DNA of 64,000 nt from an uncultured Bryobacterales bacterium (GCA_937959285.1 CALGAR010000016.1:1-64000), one strand, 5' to 3'; positions 19,022 to 28,264 are shown, counted from the first letter of the stretch. The notes: a model not told the origin generated them from the letters alone. Program-made: numbers and translations.

Positions 19022-19957
19022 ATGTTGCCCTTCCGCCTGATTTATCACGATGGCTACGACGTCAACTTCGGGGATCACGTCTTCCCTAGCCAGAAGTACA
19101 GATTGATCCGGGAACAACTGCTGAGCGAGGGGTTTGCCGCGCCTGAGGATATTGTTTCGCCCGAACCCGCTCCGGACGAAGCCATCCTTCTTGTGCACGA
19201 AAAGGGGTGGGTGGACCGCCTCAAGAACGGGACGTTGAGCTACATGGAGATCCTGAAGCTGGAAGTCCCATACTCCCGGCAGATGGTTGAGGGTTTCTTC
19301 CTGGCTGCCGGCGGTACGACGCTCGCGGGCCGTCTTGCACTGCGGCACGGAATCGGATTCAACATTGGAGGCGGCTTTCACCACGCCTTTCCCGGTCATG
19401 GCGAAGGATTCTGTGCAATCCACGACGTAGCGGTCGCGATTCGCGTTCTACAGCAGGAGGGATTAATCCGGCGAGCGATGGTTGTCGACTGCGACGTCCA
19501 TCACGGCAATGGGACCGCCGCGATCTTTGCCAATGACGATAGCGTCTTCACGCTCTCGATCCATCAATTCAATAACTATCCGGCGGTGAAGCCTCCGTCG
19601 AACATTGATATCCACCTCGAGGATGGCGTTGGCGATGCCGAGTACCTGGAGCGGTTGCAAGGTCCCTACGAAACGGCCATCGCCAAATTTCAGCCGGACA
19701 TCCTGATGTATGTCGCCGGGGCGGACCCCTACAGGGAAGACCAGCTCGGCGGATTGTCGTTGAGTATGGAAGGGCTAAGGCAGCGCGATCTGCTCGTCAT
19801 GACAACGGCTCTGCGCCGGAAGATTCCCGTTGTCGTGACGCTCGCCGGCGGATACGCGCGCCGGCTCAGCGACACCGTAGCGATTCATGCAAATACGGCG
19901 CATGCCGCGCTCGCCGCGTTTGAGAGCGAGCAAGGGAAGATGAGGACGCCGCTTTAA
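19022..19957 (+). CDS. Histone deacetylase family (class II/AcuC-like) protein
   Basis: A 311-residue arginase/deacetylase-fold hydrolase that removes acyl groups from lysine side chains or small amines using zinc. Visible active-site elements are the His pair in GGGFHHAFPG (H120, H121), the zinc ligands in VVDCDVHHGNGT (D158, H160), GADPYREDQLGG with a further Asp ligand, and a late GGYARR that supplies the tyrosine. It is shorter than AcuC (about 370-390), which is normal for the bacterial class IV/HDAC-like group. It lies 45 bases after tRNA-Pro; its stop codon overlaps the stop of the convergent epimerase gene. Substrate unknown. Confidence 0.9.
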   Translation: MLPFRLIYHDGYDVNFGDHVFPSQKYRLIREQLLSEGFAAPEDIVSPEPAPDEAILLVHEKGWVDRLKNGTLSYMEILKLEVPYSRQMVEGFFLAAGGTTLAGRLALRHGIGFNIGGGFHHAFPGHGEGFCAIHDVAVAIRVLQQEGLIRRAMVVDCDVHHGNGTAAIFANDDSVFTLSIHQFNNYPAVKPPSNIDIHLEDGVGDAEYLERLQGPYETAIAKFQPDILMYVAGADPYREDQLGGLSLSMEGLRQRDLLVMTTALRRKIPVVVTLAGGYARRLSDTVAIHANTAHAALAAFESEQGKMRTPL

Positions 19958-20931
19958 GAAACCTTCGCGAGCAGCGAGTCTTCAAAGCTGTAGTCGGGCG
20001 GCGGAAAGCCGTTGTGCCGCACATACCAGCGATAGGTTTCCTTCAGGCCTTCGAGAAAAGGCGTCGGCTTAAACTTCAGCACCCGCTGCGCTTTCGTGAC
20101 GAGCTGCGTTATCGGCGGCATATCGTAGTAGAAGCCAAAGTAGAGGAGCGGGCCCATCGGATGGCCCCCTGCCTGGTGAATCAGCTCCCTCGGGACCTTC
20201 ACCATCTGCGGCTCCTTCCCGGCTGCCTTCCCAAGCGCCTGAACCAGTTCCAGCTGAGTCACCGGCCGCGGATTGGCGATGTTAAAACTGTTGCCCACCG
20301 CGGCCGGTTCCTCCATCACTTTCATGCACGCCCAGACGAGATCCTTCACGTGAACGAACTGCATGAGCCGGCGGCCATCCCCCGGCAGGATGATCGGACG
20401 TCCGGCGCGGAGGCGATCCCAGAAGAACGCCTCGCGATAGTAGGGATTCTCGGGGCCGTAGATGTAGGGTGGACGGAGGGTAACTACCGGAAGGCCGGAG
20501 CGCTGGTGGAGGCGGAACAGGGCGCGTTCACTCATCGCCTTGTTCCGCACGTATGCTTCCGGATGGGTGTCGGGTGCGAGCGGATCGTCTTCGTGATGGT
20601 TCAAGCCATCGCCGTAGGCGGCTACGCTCGACATGAAGATGTACCTCTTGAGGCCCTCGCCAAAGGCTTGCGCTGTCGCTTCTACCTGTGCCGCTGTCGT
20701 TCCTCGTTCCCAGTCGTAGACATTGTCAAAGACAACGTCAAACTGCCTACCCTTCACGGCCTGCCGCACCGATTCGGGGTCGTTCCGGTCGGCCATGAGA
20801 TTCCCGACCTTCCGCCCGAGGTTGTGTTCCGCGTGGCGGTGCATCACCGTCACTTCATGGCCGGTCTTGACCAGCTCGCCGACGAGGCGGCGGCCGATGA
20901 AGAGAGTGCCGCCGATAACGAGAACTCTCAT
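19954..20931 (-). CDS. NAD-dependent epimerase/dehydratase family protein (extended SDR)
   Basis: A 325-residue extended short-chain dehydrogenase. The N-terminus VLVIGGTLFIGRRLVGEL is an atypical-SDR glycine motif (GGTxFIG), typical of the isoflavone-reductase/CSP41-like epimerase group. SSVAAYG gives the catalytic Ser, and YVRNKAMSE the Y-x-x-x-K pair. RPPYIYGP and FVHVKDL are further family landmarks. Such enzymes act on nucleotide sugars or lipid-like substrates. It is 10 bases after the inositol-phosphate synthase gene and probably cotranscribed, so an inositol- or sugar-lipid role is possible but only inferred. Confidence 0.85.
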   Translation of the reverse strand: MRVLVIGGTLFIGRRLVGELVKTGHEVTVMHRHAEHNLGRKVGNLMADRNDPESVRQAVKGRQFDVVFDNVYDWERGTTAAQVEATAQAFGEGLKRYIFMSSVAAYGDGLNHHEDDPLAPDTHPEAYVRNKAMSERALFRLHQRSGLPVVTLRPPYIYGPENPYYREAFFWDRLRAGRPIILPGDGRRLMQFVHVKDLVWACMKVMEEPAAVGNSFNIANPRPVTQLELVQALGKAAGKEPQMVKVPRELIHQAGGHPMGPLLYFGFYYDMPPITQLVTKAQRVLKFKPTPFLEGLKETYRWYVRHNGFPPPDYSFEDSLLAKVS

Positions 20932-20941
20932 TGAGGCAGCA

Positions 20942-22258
20942 CTAGTCGTAGTATTCGAGACCGAGGTGCGTGATGAGATCTTCTCCCCGCATCCACCGGA
21001 GCGTATTCTTCAGCTTCATCAGCTGAATGAAGATGTCGTGCTCGGGATAGAGTCCAGGAGCCGTCATCGGAGCTTTGAAGTAGAAGCTGAGCCACTCCTG
21101 TATACCCCGCATTCCTGCCCTCTGCGCCAGATCGAGGAAGAGCACAAGGTCCAGAACGAGCGGCGCGGCGAGGATCGAGTCACGGCAGAGGAAGTCGATC
21201 TTGATCTGCATCGGGTAGTTGAGCCACCCGAATATATCGATGTTGTCCCAGCCTTCCTTGGCGTCGCCGCGCGGCGGATAGTAGTTGATGCGGACAAGGT
21301 GATAGAGGTCCTTGTACAGGTTCGGATACAGATCCGGCTGGAGGATCTGCTCAAGGACCGAGAGTTTGGTCTCTTCCTTGCTCTTGAAGGACCCCGGATC
21401 GTCGAGGACCTCGCCGTCCCGGTTTCCAAGGATGTTGGTCGAGAACCAGCCGGACACGCCAAGCATCCGGGCTTTTAAGCCTGGCGCGAGGAGCGTCTTC
21501 ATGAACGTCTGGCCGGTCTTGAAATCCTTTCCGCAAATCGGCACCTGACGGTCGCGAGCCAGTTCGACCAGCGCCGGAGCGTCGGCGCTCAGATTGGGGG
21601 CGCCGTTGGCATACGGAATGCCCATCTTCAGCGCTGCATAAGCATAGATCTGACTGGGCGCGATGTCCGGGTCGTTCTTCTGGAGCCCGCACTCGAAGTC
21701 CTTGAGCGTCTGGTGCACTTGCGTCGGCCGGCGGAACACTTCGGTCGACCCGCACCAGATCATGACCATGCGCGAGGCGCCGGTGGACTTCTGGAAGTTC
21801 CGGATGTCGTCCATCAGCATCTCGGCATAGTCCATCTTCGAGCCGCCCTGCTTCACGTTTGGACCGTCAATCCGGCGGACGTACTCGCGGTCAAAGACGG
21901 CTTTCATCGGCTTGATCGCTGAAAGCGGCTCCTTTACCTGTTCGAGCAAGGGCTCGTCGAGCACGCGTGCCTTTAGCGCTGCCTGGTAGGCATTGTCCTC
22001 GTAAATATCCCAGCCGCCGAAAACCAGGTCGTTCAAACTGGCAAGAGGAACAAAATCTTTGATTCGTGGAGTCCGTCCCTCCGTGCGTTTGCCGAGGCGG
22101 ATGGTCGCGAGCTGTGTGAGGGAACCGACGGGTTCTGCCAGGCCGCGTTTCACTGCTTCGACGCCGGCAATAAACGTAGTGCTTACCGCTCCAATTCCCG
22201 GAATCAGAATTCCGAGCTTCCCCTCCGCTGGAGCGATGCGGACATTCTCAGTCGACAA
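20942..22258 (-). CDS. ino1: Inositol-3-phosphate synthase (myo-inositol-1-phosphate synthase)
   Basis: NAD-dependent cytoplasmic isomerase that converts glucose-6-phosphate to 1L-myo-inositol-1-phosphate, here 438 residues. Landmarks are the glycine-rich ILIPGIGAVSTTFIAG, NGAPNLSADAPALVELA, the catalytic-core segment GKDFKTGQTFMKTLLAP with its lysines, SGWFSTNILGNRDG and IKIDFLCRDSILAAPLVLDL. The start is most likely TTG at 22258, because AAGAGGAG lies six bases upstream; a GTG at 22321 has no ribosome site and would crowd the divergent promoter. It probably supplies inositol for phospholipids or osmolytes, together with the epimerase downstream. Confidence 0.92.
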   Translation of the reverse strand: MSTENVRIAPAEGKLGILIPGIGAVSTTFIAGVEAVKRGLAEPVGSLTQLATIRLGKRTEGRTPRIKDFVPLASLNDLVFGGWDIYEDNAYQAALKARVLDEPLLEQVKEPLSAIKPMKAVFDREYVRRIDGPNVKQGGSKMDYAEMLMDDIRNFQKSTGASRMVMIWCGSTEVFRRPTQVHQTLKDFECGLQKNDPDIAPSQIYAYAALKMGIPYANGAPNLSADAPALVELARDRQVPICGKDFKTGQTFMKTLLAPGLKARMLGVSGWFSTNILGNRDGEVLDDPGSFKSKEETKLSVLEQILQPDLYPNLYKDLYHLVRINYYPPRGDAKEGWDNIDIFGWLNYPMQIKIDFLCRDSILAAPLVLDLVLFLDLAQRAGMRGIQEWLSFYFKAPMTAPGLYPEHDIFIQLMKLKNTLRWMRGEDLITHLGLEYYD

Positions 22259-22339
22259 AATCAACTCCTCTTCGCGAACAACGCGGCAGGCCGAGCCGGC
22301 GGAGTCCGCGGCGGGCAACACTTACAAAAATGGCCTGAA

Positions 22340-22348
22340 TGCTATACT
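22340..22348 (+). promoter_or_regulatory. Extended -10 promoter of the LytTR regulator gene
   Basis: TGCTATACT is a TGn-TATACT extended -10. The expected start of transcription (about 22355-22356) is two or three bases before the ATG at 22358, so the mRNA would be leaderless or nearly so, which fits the absence of a ribosome site. No good -35 is seen. Confidence 0.55.
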
Positions 22349-22357
22349 AGCAGCTTA

Positions 22358-23134
22358 ATGCAAGGTCGCGCGACGAGCAGCATTTCGACGATTCTGGTCG
22401 ATGATGAACAATTGGCGCGGGACGAGTTGATCTATCTTCTCCGCGATTTCCCCGACATTGAAGTAGCAGGCACCGGAGCCAACGGGCTTGAAGCCATTGA
22501 GCTGATTGAGGAGTTCGAGCCCGACCTTGTCTTCCTTGACGTTCAGATGCCCGGGCTGGACGGGCTGGGCGTGATCCAGAAGCTGCGGGAGAGGAACGTC
22601 CCGCTCCCGCACTTCATCCTGGCTACAGCCTACGATCAATACGCCATCGAGGCGTTTCGTCTCGAGGCGATGGACTACCTGCTGAAGCCGATCGAGCGGG
22701 AACGGCTCGCCGTTACGGTCGAACGCGCGCGCCGGATTATCAGTGAGAAGAACCGCCCGGCTCCGGAAGCCCTTCCTCAGCAAAAGCCCACCCTCCAGCG
22801 GACCAAGCTGCTCGTAAAGGCCAATAATCGCAACTTCATCGTAGATGCGCAGGATGTCATCTACGCGACCATCGAGGACGGACTCATCACGGTGGTCACG
22901 ACCACAATCGAAGGACATTCCAACTACCGCACCATTGAAGAGCTGCAGTCGAATCTTGACCCCGACATTTTCTGGCGCGTGCACCGGTCGTTCCTGGTAA
23001 ACATCAACCGGATCCGCGAAGTGATTCCCTGGTTCAAGTCCTCCTACCAGCTAAAGATGGATGACAAGCGGCAGACGGAGATTCCGGTCAGCCGGGTGCA
23101 AACCAAGCGCTTGCGGGCGTTGCTGAAACTGTAG
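22358..23134 (+). CDS. LytTR-family response regulator
   Basis: A two-domain DNA-binding response regulator of 258 residues. The receiver domain (about 10-125) has the acidic pair D15-D16, phosphoacceptor D61 in VFLDVQMPG, and K at LLKPIERE. The LytTR DNA-binding domain spans about 150-258, with LLVKANNRNFIVDAQDVIYA, FWRVHRSFLVNI and the C-terminal IPVSR segment. There is no adjacent kinase; the LytS-like kinase gene at 31437-32741 is the obvious partner candidate. The ATG at 22358 lies almost at the predicted transcription start, so translation is probably leaderless. Confidence 0.92.
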   Translation: MQGRATSSISTILVDDEQLARDELIYLLRDFPDIEVAGTGANGLEAIELIEEFEPDLVFLDVQMPGLDGLGVIQKLRERNVPLPHFILATAYDQYAIEAFRLEAMDYLLKPIERERLAVTVERARRIISEKNRPAPEALPQQKPTLQRTKLLVKANNRNFIVDAQDVIYATIEDGLITVVTTTIEGHSNYRTIEELQSNLDPDIFWRVHRSFLVNINRIREVIPWFKSSYQLKMDDKRQTEIPVSRVQTKRLRALLKL

Positions 23135-23166
23135 AGCCGGATCGAAGGCTCTACAATGAAGGTGTT

Positions 23167-23943
23167 ATGAGCGACACATTTCGAATTGCGGATCGCGAAT
23201 TCCGGTCCCGCCTCTTCGTTGGAACCGGTAAGTACCGCAGTTTCCAGGAGATGGCGCGTTGCCACGAGGCCTCCGGCGCAGAAGTGGTGACTGTGGCGGT
23301 ACGGCGCGTCAATCTCAACGACCGCTCCAAGGAGAGCCTGCTCGATTATATTGACCGCTCCAAGTACTTCATTCTGCCGAATACTGCCGGCTGCTATACC
23401 GCCGAGGAGGCCATCCGGACGGCCAGGCTGGCGCGTGAGGTGGGCTTGTCCAACTGGATCAAGCTGGAGGTGATCGGGGACGAGAAAACCTTGTTTCCGG
23501 ACAACGAGGGTTTGCTGGAAGCGACCCGTGTGCTGGTCAAAGAGGGTTTTGTCGTTCTTCCCTACACGAACGACGATCTGGTGAATGCCCGGAAGCTTAT
23601 CGATGCCGGCGCGGCCGCTGTCATGCCTCTCGCTGCCCCGATCGGGTCCGGCATGGGCGTGCAGAACATATCGAATCTGCGGATTCTCCGTGAAATGATC
23701 ACCGAGGTGCCGCTGATCGTCGATGCCGGGGTCGGTACCGCTTCGGATGCCGCGATTGCCATGGAGTTAGGTTACGACGGCCTGCTGCTCAACACTGCGA
23801 TCGCCGCCGCGGAGGATTCCGTAAAGATGGCGCAGGCAATGAAGCATGCCGTCGAGGCGGGACGTCTCGCTTATCTCGCTGGACGTATGCCGAAGAAGCT
23901 CTACGCTACGGCGAGCAGCCCGCTTGAAGGCGTCGTTCGCTAA
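23167..23943 (+). CDS. thiG: Thiazole synthase ThiG
   Basis: A 258-residue TIM-barrel enzyme that forms the thiazole ring of thiamine from deoxyxylulose-5-phosphate, dehydroglycine and ThiS thiocarboxylate. It has the start SRLFVGTGKY, TVAVRRVN, the Schiff-base lysine K99 in NWIKLEVIGD, AVMPLAAPIGSG and GVGTASDAAIAMELGYDG. It is 32 bases after the LytTR regulator and 18 bases before a phosphoesterase, but no thiS, thiC, thiH or thiO is within the window and no TPP riboswitch is seen upstream. The assignment is firm. Confidence 0.96.
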   Translation: MSDTFRIADREFRSRLFVGTGKYRSFQEMARCHEASGAEVVTVAVRRVNLNDRSKESLLDYIDRSKYFILPNTAGCYTAEEAIRTARLAREVGLSNWIKLEVIGDEKTLFPDNEGLLEATRVLVKEGFVVLPYTNDDLVNARKLIDAGAAAVMPLAAPIGSGMGVQNISNLRILREMITEVPLIVDAGVGTASDAAIAMELGYDGLLLNTAIAAAEDSVKMAQAMKHAVEAGRLAYLAGRMPKKLYATASSPLEGVVR

Positions 23944-23961
23944 GTTTTCCCGTACGGACTT

Positions 23962-24549
23962 ATGCGTATCGCGATCCTGTCCGATATTCACGACAACCTC
24001 TGGAATCTGGCCGCCGCTCTGGAGAGCATCCGCGCGCGCGATTGCGAAGCCCTGATCTGTTGCGGCGATCTTTGTTCTCCTTTCGTTGTGGATCGCCTTC
24101 GTACCTTTCCAGGGCAGGTGCACATCGTATTCGGCAACAATGACGCGGACTTGTATCGCATCACGAGGAAGTGCGACAGCAGGGTGCAGGCGCACGGCGA
24201 GATCGCGGAGCTGGAGCTCGGCGGCCGCAAGATTGGCGTGAATCATTTCGACGGGATCGCCCGCTCAATGGCGCATTCCGGCCTCTACGATGTCGTCTGC
24301 TACGGCCACAATCACCGCTTCGCCGTCTCTCAGATCAACGGAACTCTCGCAATCAATCCAGGTCCCATCATGGGCGCGGCGGGCTTTTCCGCAGACGGCT
24401 GGGAGGACGTTCCTGGCACCTTCGTCGTCTACGATACCGTCGCTTCGGGCAGGGACGCTGTCGCGGCATACCGTGTGATGAGCGAGGGAGCGTCCGTTGA
24501 AAGGGTCGTTTCCTACGTATTCGAAATTACGGAGTCCTGGCCCGCCTAA
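23962..24549 (+). CDS. YfcE/MJ0936-type metallophosphoesterase
   Basis: A 195-residue calcineurin-like phosphodiesterase. The metal-site blocks appear in order: LSDIHDN (8-13), CCGDLCSP, GNNDAD, and YGHNHRF near residue 114-118. In place of the usual HGH block it has GVNHFDG, which keeps the histidine but lacks the preceding Gly-His pattern. Small proteins of this type hydrolyse phosphodiesters such as 2',3'-cAMP model substrates or NADP-derived molecules; the natural substrate is seldom known. It follows thiG closely and may share its transcript. Confidence 0.85.
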   Translation: MRIAILSDIHDNLWNLAAALESIRARDCEALICCGDLCSPFVVDRLRTFPGQVHIVFGNNDADLYRITRKCDSRVQAHGEIAELELGGRKIGVNHFDGIARSMAHSGLYDVVCYGHNHRFAVSQINGTLAINPGPIMGAAGFSADGWEDVPGTFVVYDTVASGRDAVAAYRVMSEGASVERVVSYVFEITESWPA

Positions 24550-24624
24550 GCTGTAACATTACTTACATTAGTCGTAACAATCCAGCCTTACTTCAATTTC
24601 CTATAGCTTTAAGCTAACTTGCCC

Positions 24625-24652
24625 TTGCTTTGCTCAACGGTTGATATATAAT
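24625..24652 (+). promoter_or_regulatory. Sigma-70-type promoter for the TonB-dependent receptor
   Basis: A perfect -10 TATAAT at 24647-24652, with a weak TTGCTT at 24625-24630 and a 16-base spacer. Transcription would start near 24659, giving a leader of about 60 bases that ends in the strong ribosome site CAGGAGG before the ATG at 24718. Confidence 0.6.
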
Positions 24653-24717
24653 TCCGTCCCAGGATTGGTTGGGGCTGATCCCAGAAGTGTCTGTAATCCC
24701 ACGTTTCAGGAGGAACC

Positions 24718-27700
24718 ATGTCTTCAGGGAGAACTCCGTCTTACCTCGTTTGTCTTGTCACTTGCCTTGTCGCTTTGCTGGCGGGATTACAAGCGGAAGC
24801 GCAACAGGTATCGGGATCCATCAGTGGCTCAGTACGCGATAGCCAGCAAGCCGCTATTGTAAGTGCCAAAGTCGTACTCATTAACCGGGCGCAAGGTGAT
24901 ACCCGCGAGATGTTAACGAATGCGGAGGGCCGCTTCGTCTTCACGCCCGTACAACCTGCTGTCTACGACTTAGTCATTGAGGCTCCAGGATTCAAGAAAT
25001 ACGAACAGCGCGAGATTAAGGTATTCGCGAATGATCGTATTGCCCTGCCTGATATCATTCTCGACGTGGGCGCAGTAACGGAAACTGTTACTGTTGAGGG
25101 CAGCGTTGTTACCCTTCAGACGCAAAGCGCGGAACGTGCGGGCATTGTGACTGGCCGCCAGGTTGTGGACATCGCTGTACAGTCGCGTAACTTTCTGGAC
25201 ATTGTCCGCACTGTTCCGGGCATTGTCTACACAGGCGGCCTTGGCGGTATCCAGGCGAACGGAAACCGCGGCAATCAGAACAATCTGACGCTCGACGGGG
25301 TCAACAACGTGGATACCGGGTCGAACGGCGGCACGCACACCCAGGTCAACCTGGATGCCATCGGCGAGTTCAAGATCATCACGAACTCGCAGCCAGCGGA
25401 ATTCGGGCGTTCCTCCGGCGCCGCGATCAACATTGTGACTAAGAGCGGCACTAAAGATTTCCATGGCACGGCCTACTGGTTTTACCGGCACGAAAGTTTG
25501 AATGCCAACGAGTGGCGCAACAACATGGAAGGCCGCCAGCGGCCTCTCCGGCGCCAGAACTGGTTCGGGTACAACATCGGCGGTCCGGTGCTGCTGCCCG
25601 GTAACTTCAATCGCAATCGAGACAAGCTGTTCTTCTTCTTCGCGCAGGAGTTCCAGCGGCAGCTCGTTCCCAATGATCTGCGCAGCGTGACGGTGCCGAC
25701 CGAACTGGAGCGCCGCGGCGATTTCTCTCAAAGCCGGGAGGGCGACGGATCGCCCGTTCGGATTTTCGATCCGCTCAATAACAAGAGTCCTTTCCCTGGC
25801 AATGTGATTCCTCAGAGCAGGCTGCATCCGGACGGCGTGAAGATTCTCAACTTCTACCCCCTGCCGAACCGCCTCGGCGTAGCTCCCAACTTTAACTATC
25901 AAAGTCAGGTGTCGCACAATCTCCCGGTCCGCCAGGAGATCGCTCGCGGCGACTATAACATCACCGATAACTGGCGGATATTCGCGCGGCTGGTGAATGA
26001 CACCCGGGAAGAGAACCGCCCTTACGGGCAGTGGAACGCCGATTACAACATTCCCTTCGGGGCGATGAACTTCGGCACTCCGGGATGGAGTTTCATTACG
26101 AACGTTACTACGATTGTAAATCCGACTCTGACGAATGAGTTTATCTTTGGGACGAGTTACAACAGACTCAATATCGACCCTGTCGATGACGCCTTTGACC
26201 GCAGCAAGCTGAATCTCAGCTACAAAATGCCGTTTCCGGATGCAGACCCGCTGGGTCTGGTGCAGAACTGGCGTTTCGGCGGCGTGCCGAACGCTCCGTT
26301 TACGGGCTTCAACGGCACTCCGTTCCGCAACTTCAACCGCATCTGGGAGTTCACCGACAACGTCGGCAAGGTCTGGGGCTCCCATGCTTTCAAGGCCGGC
26401 CTGTTCATCCACTACAGTCAAAAGGATCAGACGGCCTTCACTTCCGTCAATGGCAATATCTGGTTCGACCGGGATCAGCAGAATCCAGGCGACACAGGAT
26501 GGGCTTTCGCGAACGCTCTCTTGGGGAACTATCAGCGTGTCCAGCAGTCCAACGTTGTCCTGAACGGAAAATACCGAAGTTACAACGTGGAGTGGTATGT
26601 CCAGGACACCTGGAAAGCGACCCGGAAGCTGACGCTCGACCTCGGCATCCGTTTCTACTGGATTCAACCCCAGCACGATGCGGCCGATCAGACGGCTTCG
26701 TTCCAGCCATCGCTCTACGACCCGTCGGCAAGAGCGATTCTCGTGCAACGCTTCCTCAACGCAGACGGTGCCGTTGTGGGCCGCAATCCGGTCACCGGAG
26801 AACTGCTGCCCGCGGCCCTGATCGGGTCAATCGTACCTGTTGGAAATGGATTTATCGACGGTATCTACGCAAATGGAATGGCCCGGGAAGGGCAGGCCGG
26901 CGTACCGCAGGGGTTGATCAGAGATCGCGGAATTCACTACGCCCCACGGCTGGGAATCGCGTATCAGTTCGCGGAGAAGTTTGTCCTGCGAGCCGGAGGC
27001 GGCGTCTTCTATGACCGCTTCCAGGGCAATCCGGTCTTTGACATGCTGCCGAACCCGCCGTCCACGAAGAGCCCGACGTTCTACTACGGCAACCTGAGCG
27101 ACCTCGCGACCGCGCAGGGCGTCTTCTTCCCGCAGAACGTGCGAGGCTTTGACGTCAACGGCCATGTTCCGACAACCTACAACTGGAATGTCTCGGTTCA
27201 GCGCGAATTGCCCTCGGGCGTTTTGCTGGATGTGGGCTATGTCGGCTCGGTCGGCCGTCACCTGCTTGCCATTGTGGATCCCAACATGGCTCCCCTGGGC
27301 AGCGCGTTCCTGCCCTCCACGCAGGATCCGACGAACCCCAACCCGAAGTTTGACGGCACTACTAATCTGCCGGTCAACTTTTACCGGCCCTACGTCGGCT
27401 ACGGTGACGCGCGCATTACCACATTCGGCTCTTCCTCGAATTACCATTCGCTCCAGGTGGGTGTGACGCGGCGGCTCAATCGCGGATTCACGTTCGGCCT
27501 CGCCTACACGTGGTCCAAGGCGCTCGGTGTGGCGAGCGGCGATGGGGACGTGCTCCATCCTACGAAGAGCCGCGTGGCGGATTACGGCCCGCTTTTCTTC
27601 GACCGGACACATAACTTCGTCGTCAACTACGTCTGGGACATCCCGAGGCTGGCTCGAGGAAGCAATTTCCTCGACAACCCGCTTGGCCGCCTGGTGTTCA

Positions 27701-28230
27701 ACGGCTGGGTGCTTAGCGGTATCACTCAGATGATCACCGGGCAGCCGGACAACATCACCATGTCGATCCGGAACGTCGGCGACGCGGAGCGGAACCGGCG
27801 CTGGACTGGCTCTGAAAACATTGCGCCGCGCGTGATGGTGACCGGAGATCCGAACAGCGGACCGAAGGATCAATACGCGTACATCAATACCAGCGTGTTC
27901 GGGATGCCGGCGCCGGGGACTAGCCAGGGCTTCGACTCAGCTCCGCGGCTTATACGGCGGCCCGGTGACTACGTCTGGGATATCTCCGTCTTCAAGAACA
28001 TCCCGATTGCCGGCGAATCGCGCTACCTGCAGCTTCGTCTGGAGATGTTCAACGCGTTCAACCAGGTCCGCTTCTCCGACTTTGAGCGCACGGCAACCTT
28101 TGATCTGAATGGAAACTTGACCAATCTACCTGCGGCGGTCGGCGGAGGCGGAGGACGCTTCGGCTTTGGCGCGATCACTGCGACGCGCGATCCCCGCGTG
28201 ATTCAGCTTGCCGCCAAATTCTACTTCTAG
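24718..28230 (+). CDS. TonB-dependent receptor, Oar-like, with carboxypeptidase-regulatory-like domain
   Basis: A 1170-residue outer-membrane protein. A signal peptide (about 1-28, ending AEA) is followed by a CarboxypepD-reg-like beta-sandwich (about 31-115: SGSVRDSQQAAIVSA, NAEGRFVFTPVQPAVYDLVIEAPGF), a plug region with RNFLDIVRTVPGI and LTLDGVNNVD, and a long beta-barrel ending in the aromatic KFYF. This architecture, a SusC-like receptor without a SusD partner, is expanded in Acidobacteria. It probably imports a glycan or peptide using TonB energy. GGAGG sits seven bases before the ATG, and a TPR gene follows 62 bases later. Cargo cannot be told from sequence. Confidence 0.92.
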   Translation: MSSGRTPSYLVCLVTCLVALLAGLQAEAQQVSGSISGSVRDSQQAAIVSAKVVLINRAQGDTREMLTNAEGRFVFTPVQPAVYDLVIEAPGFKKYEQREIKVFANDRIALPDIILDVGAVTETVTVEGSVVTLQTQSAERAGIVTGRQVVDIAVQSRNFLDIVRTVPGIVYTGGLGGIQANGNRGNQNNLTLDGVNNVDTGSNGGTHTQVNLDAIGEFKIITNSQPAEFGRSSGAAINIVTKSGTKDFHGTAYWFYRHESLNANEWRNNMEGRQRPLRRQNWFGYNIGGPVLLPGNFNRNRDKLFFFFAQEFQRQLVPNDLRSVTVPTELERRGDFSQSREGDGSPVRIFDPLNNKSPFPGNVIPQSRLHPDGVKILNFYPLPNRLGVAPNFNYQSQVSHNLPVRQEIARGDYNITDNWRIFARLVNDTREENRPYGQWNADYNIPFGAMNFGTPGWSFITNVTTIVNPTLTNEFIFGTSYNRLNIDPVDDAFDRSKLNLSYKMPFPDADPLGLVQNWRFGGVPNAPFTGFNGTPFRNFNRIWEFTDNVGKVWGSHAFKAGLFIHYSQKDQTAFTSVNGNIWFDRDQQNPGDTGWAFANALLGNYQRVQQSNVVLNGKYRSYNVEWYVQDTWKATRKLTLDLGIRFYWIQPQHDAADQTASFQPSLYDPSARAILVQRFLNADGAVVGRNPVTGELLPAALIGSIVPVGNGFIDGIYANGMAREGQAGVPQGLIRDRGIHYAPRLGIAYQFAEKFVLRAGGGVFYDRFQGNPVFDMLPNPPSTKSPTFYYGNLSDLATAQGVFFPQNVRGFDVNGHVPTTYNWNVSVQRELPSGVLLDVGYVGSVGRHLLAIVDPNMAPLGSAFLPSTQDPTNPNPKFDGTTNLPVNFYRPYVGYGDARITTFGSSSNYHSLQVGVTRRLNRGFTFGLAYTWSKALGVASGDGDVLHPTKSRVADYGPLFFDRTHNFVVNYVWDIPRLARGSNFLDNPLGRLVFNGWVLSGITQMITGQPDNITMSIRNVGDAERNRRWTGSENIAPRVMVTGDPNSGPKDQYAYINTSVFGMPAPGTSQGFDSAPRLIRRPGDYVWDISVFKNIPIAGESRYLQLRLEMFNAFNQVRFSDFERTATFDLNGNLTNLPAAVGGGGGRFGFGAITATRDPRVIQLAAKFYF

Positions 28231-28238
28231 CCCTATCC

Positions 28239-28264
28239 GCGGCGGCTCCTCGAGGGGCCGCCGC
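28239..28264 (+). terminator. GC-rich hairpin between the TonB receptor and the TPR gene
   Basis: GCGGCGGCTCC at 28239-28249 pairs with GGGGCCGCCGC at 28254-28264 (11 bp, one T-G pair) around a TCGA loop, eight bases after the receptor stop. There is no T tract, so it may act as a partial terminator or as an mRNA 3'-end stabiliser that lowers expression of the downstream TPR gene. Confidence 0.55.

Noticed and set aside
18881..19423. Minus-strand frame of 180 codons across tRNA-Pro
   Set aside because: Its GAAGFEPATP-like end is the well-known false protein read antisense to a tRNA, and the rest is antisense to the deacetylase gene.
23135..23166. Possible TPP riboswitch before thiG
   Set aside because: Only 32 bases separate thiG from the upstream gene, too short for the aptamer, and no conserved box is seen.
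24970..26748. 592-codon minus-strand frame inside the TonB-dependent receptor gene
   Set aside because: Antisense shadow in high-G+C DNA; the plus-strand protein is clearly a receptor and the shadow has no recognisable motif.
26827..27873. 348-codon minus-strand frame inside the same receptor gene
   Set aside because: Same reason: antisense shadow with biased composition and no family features.
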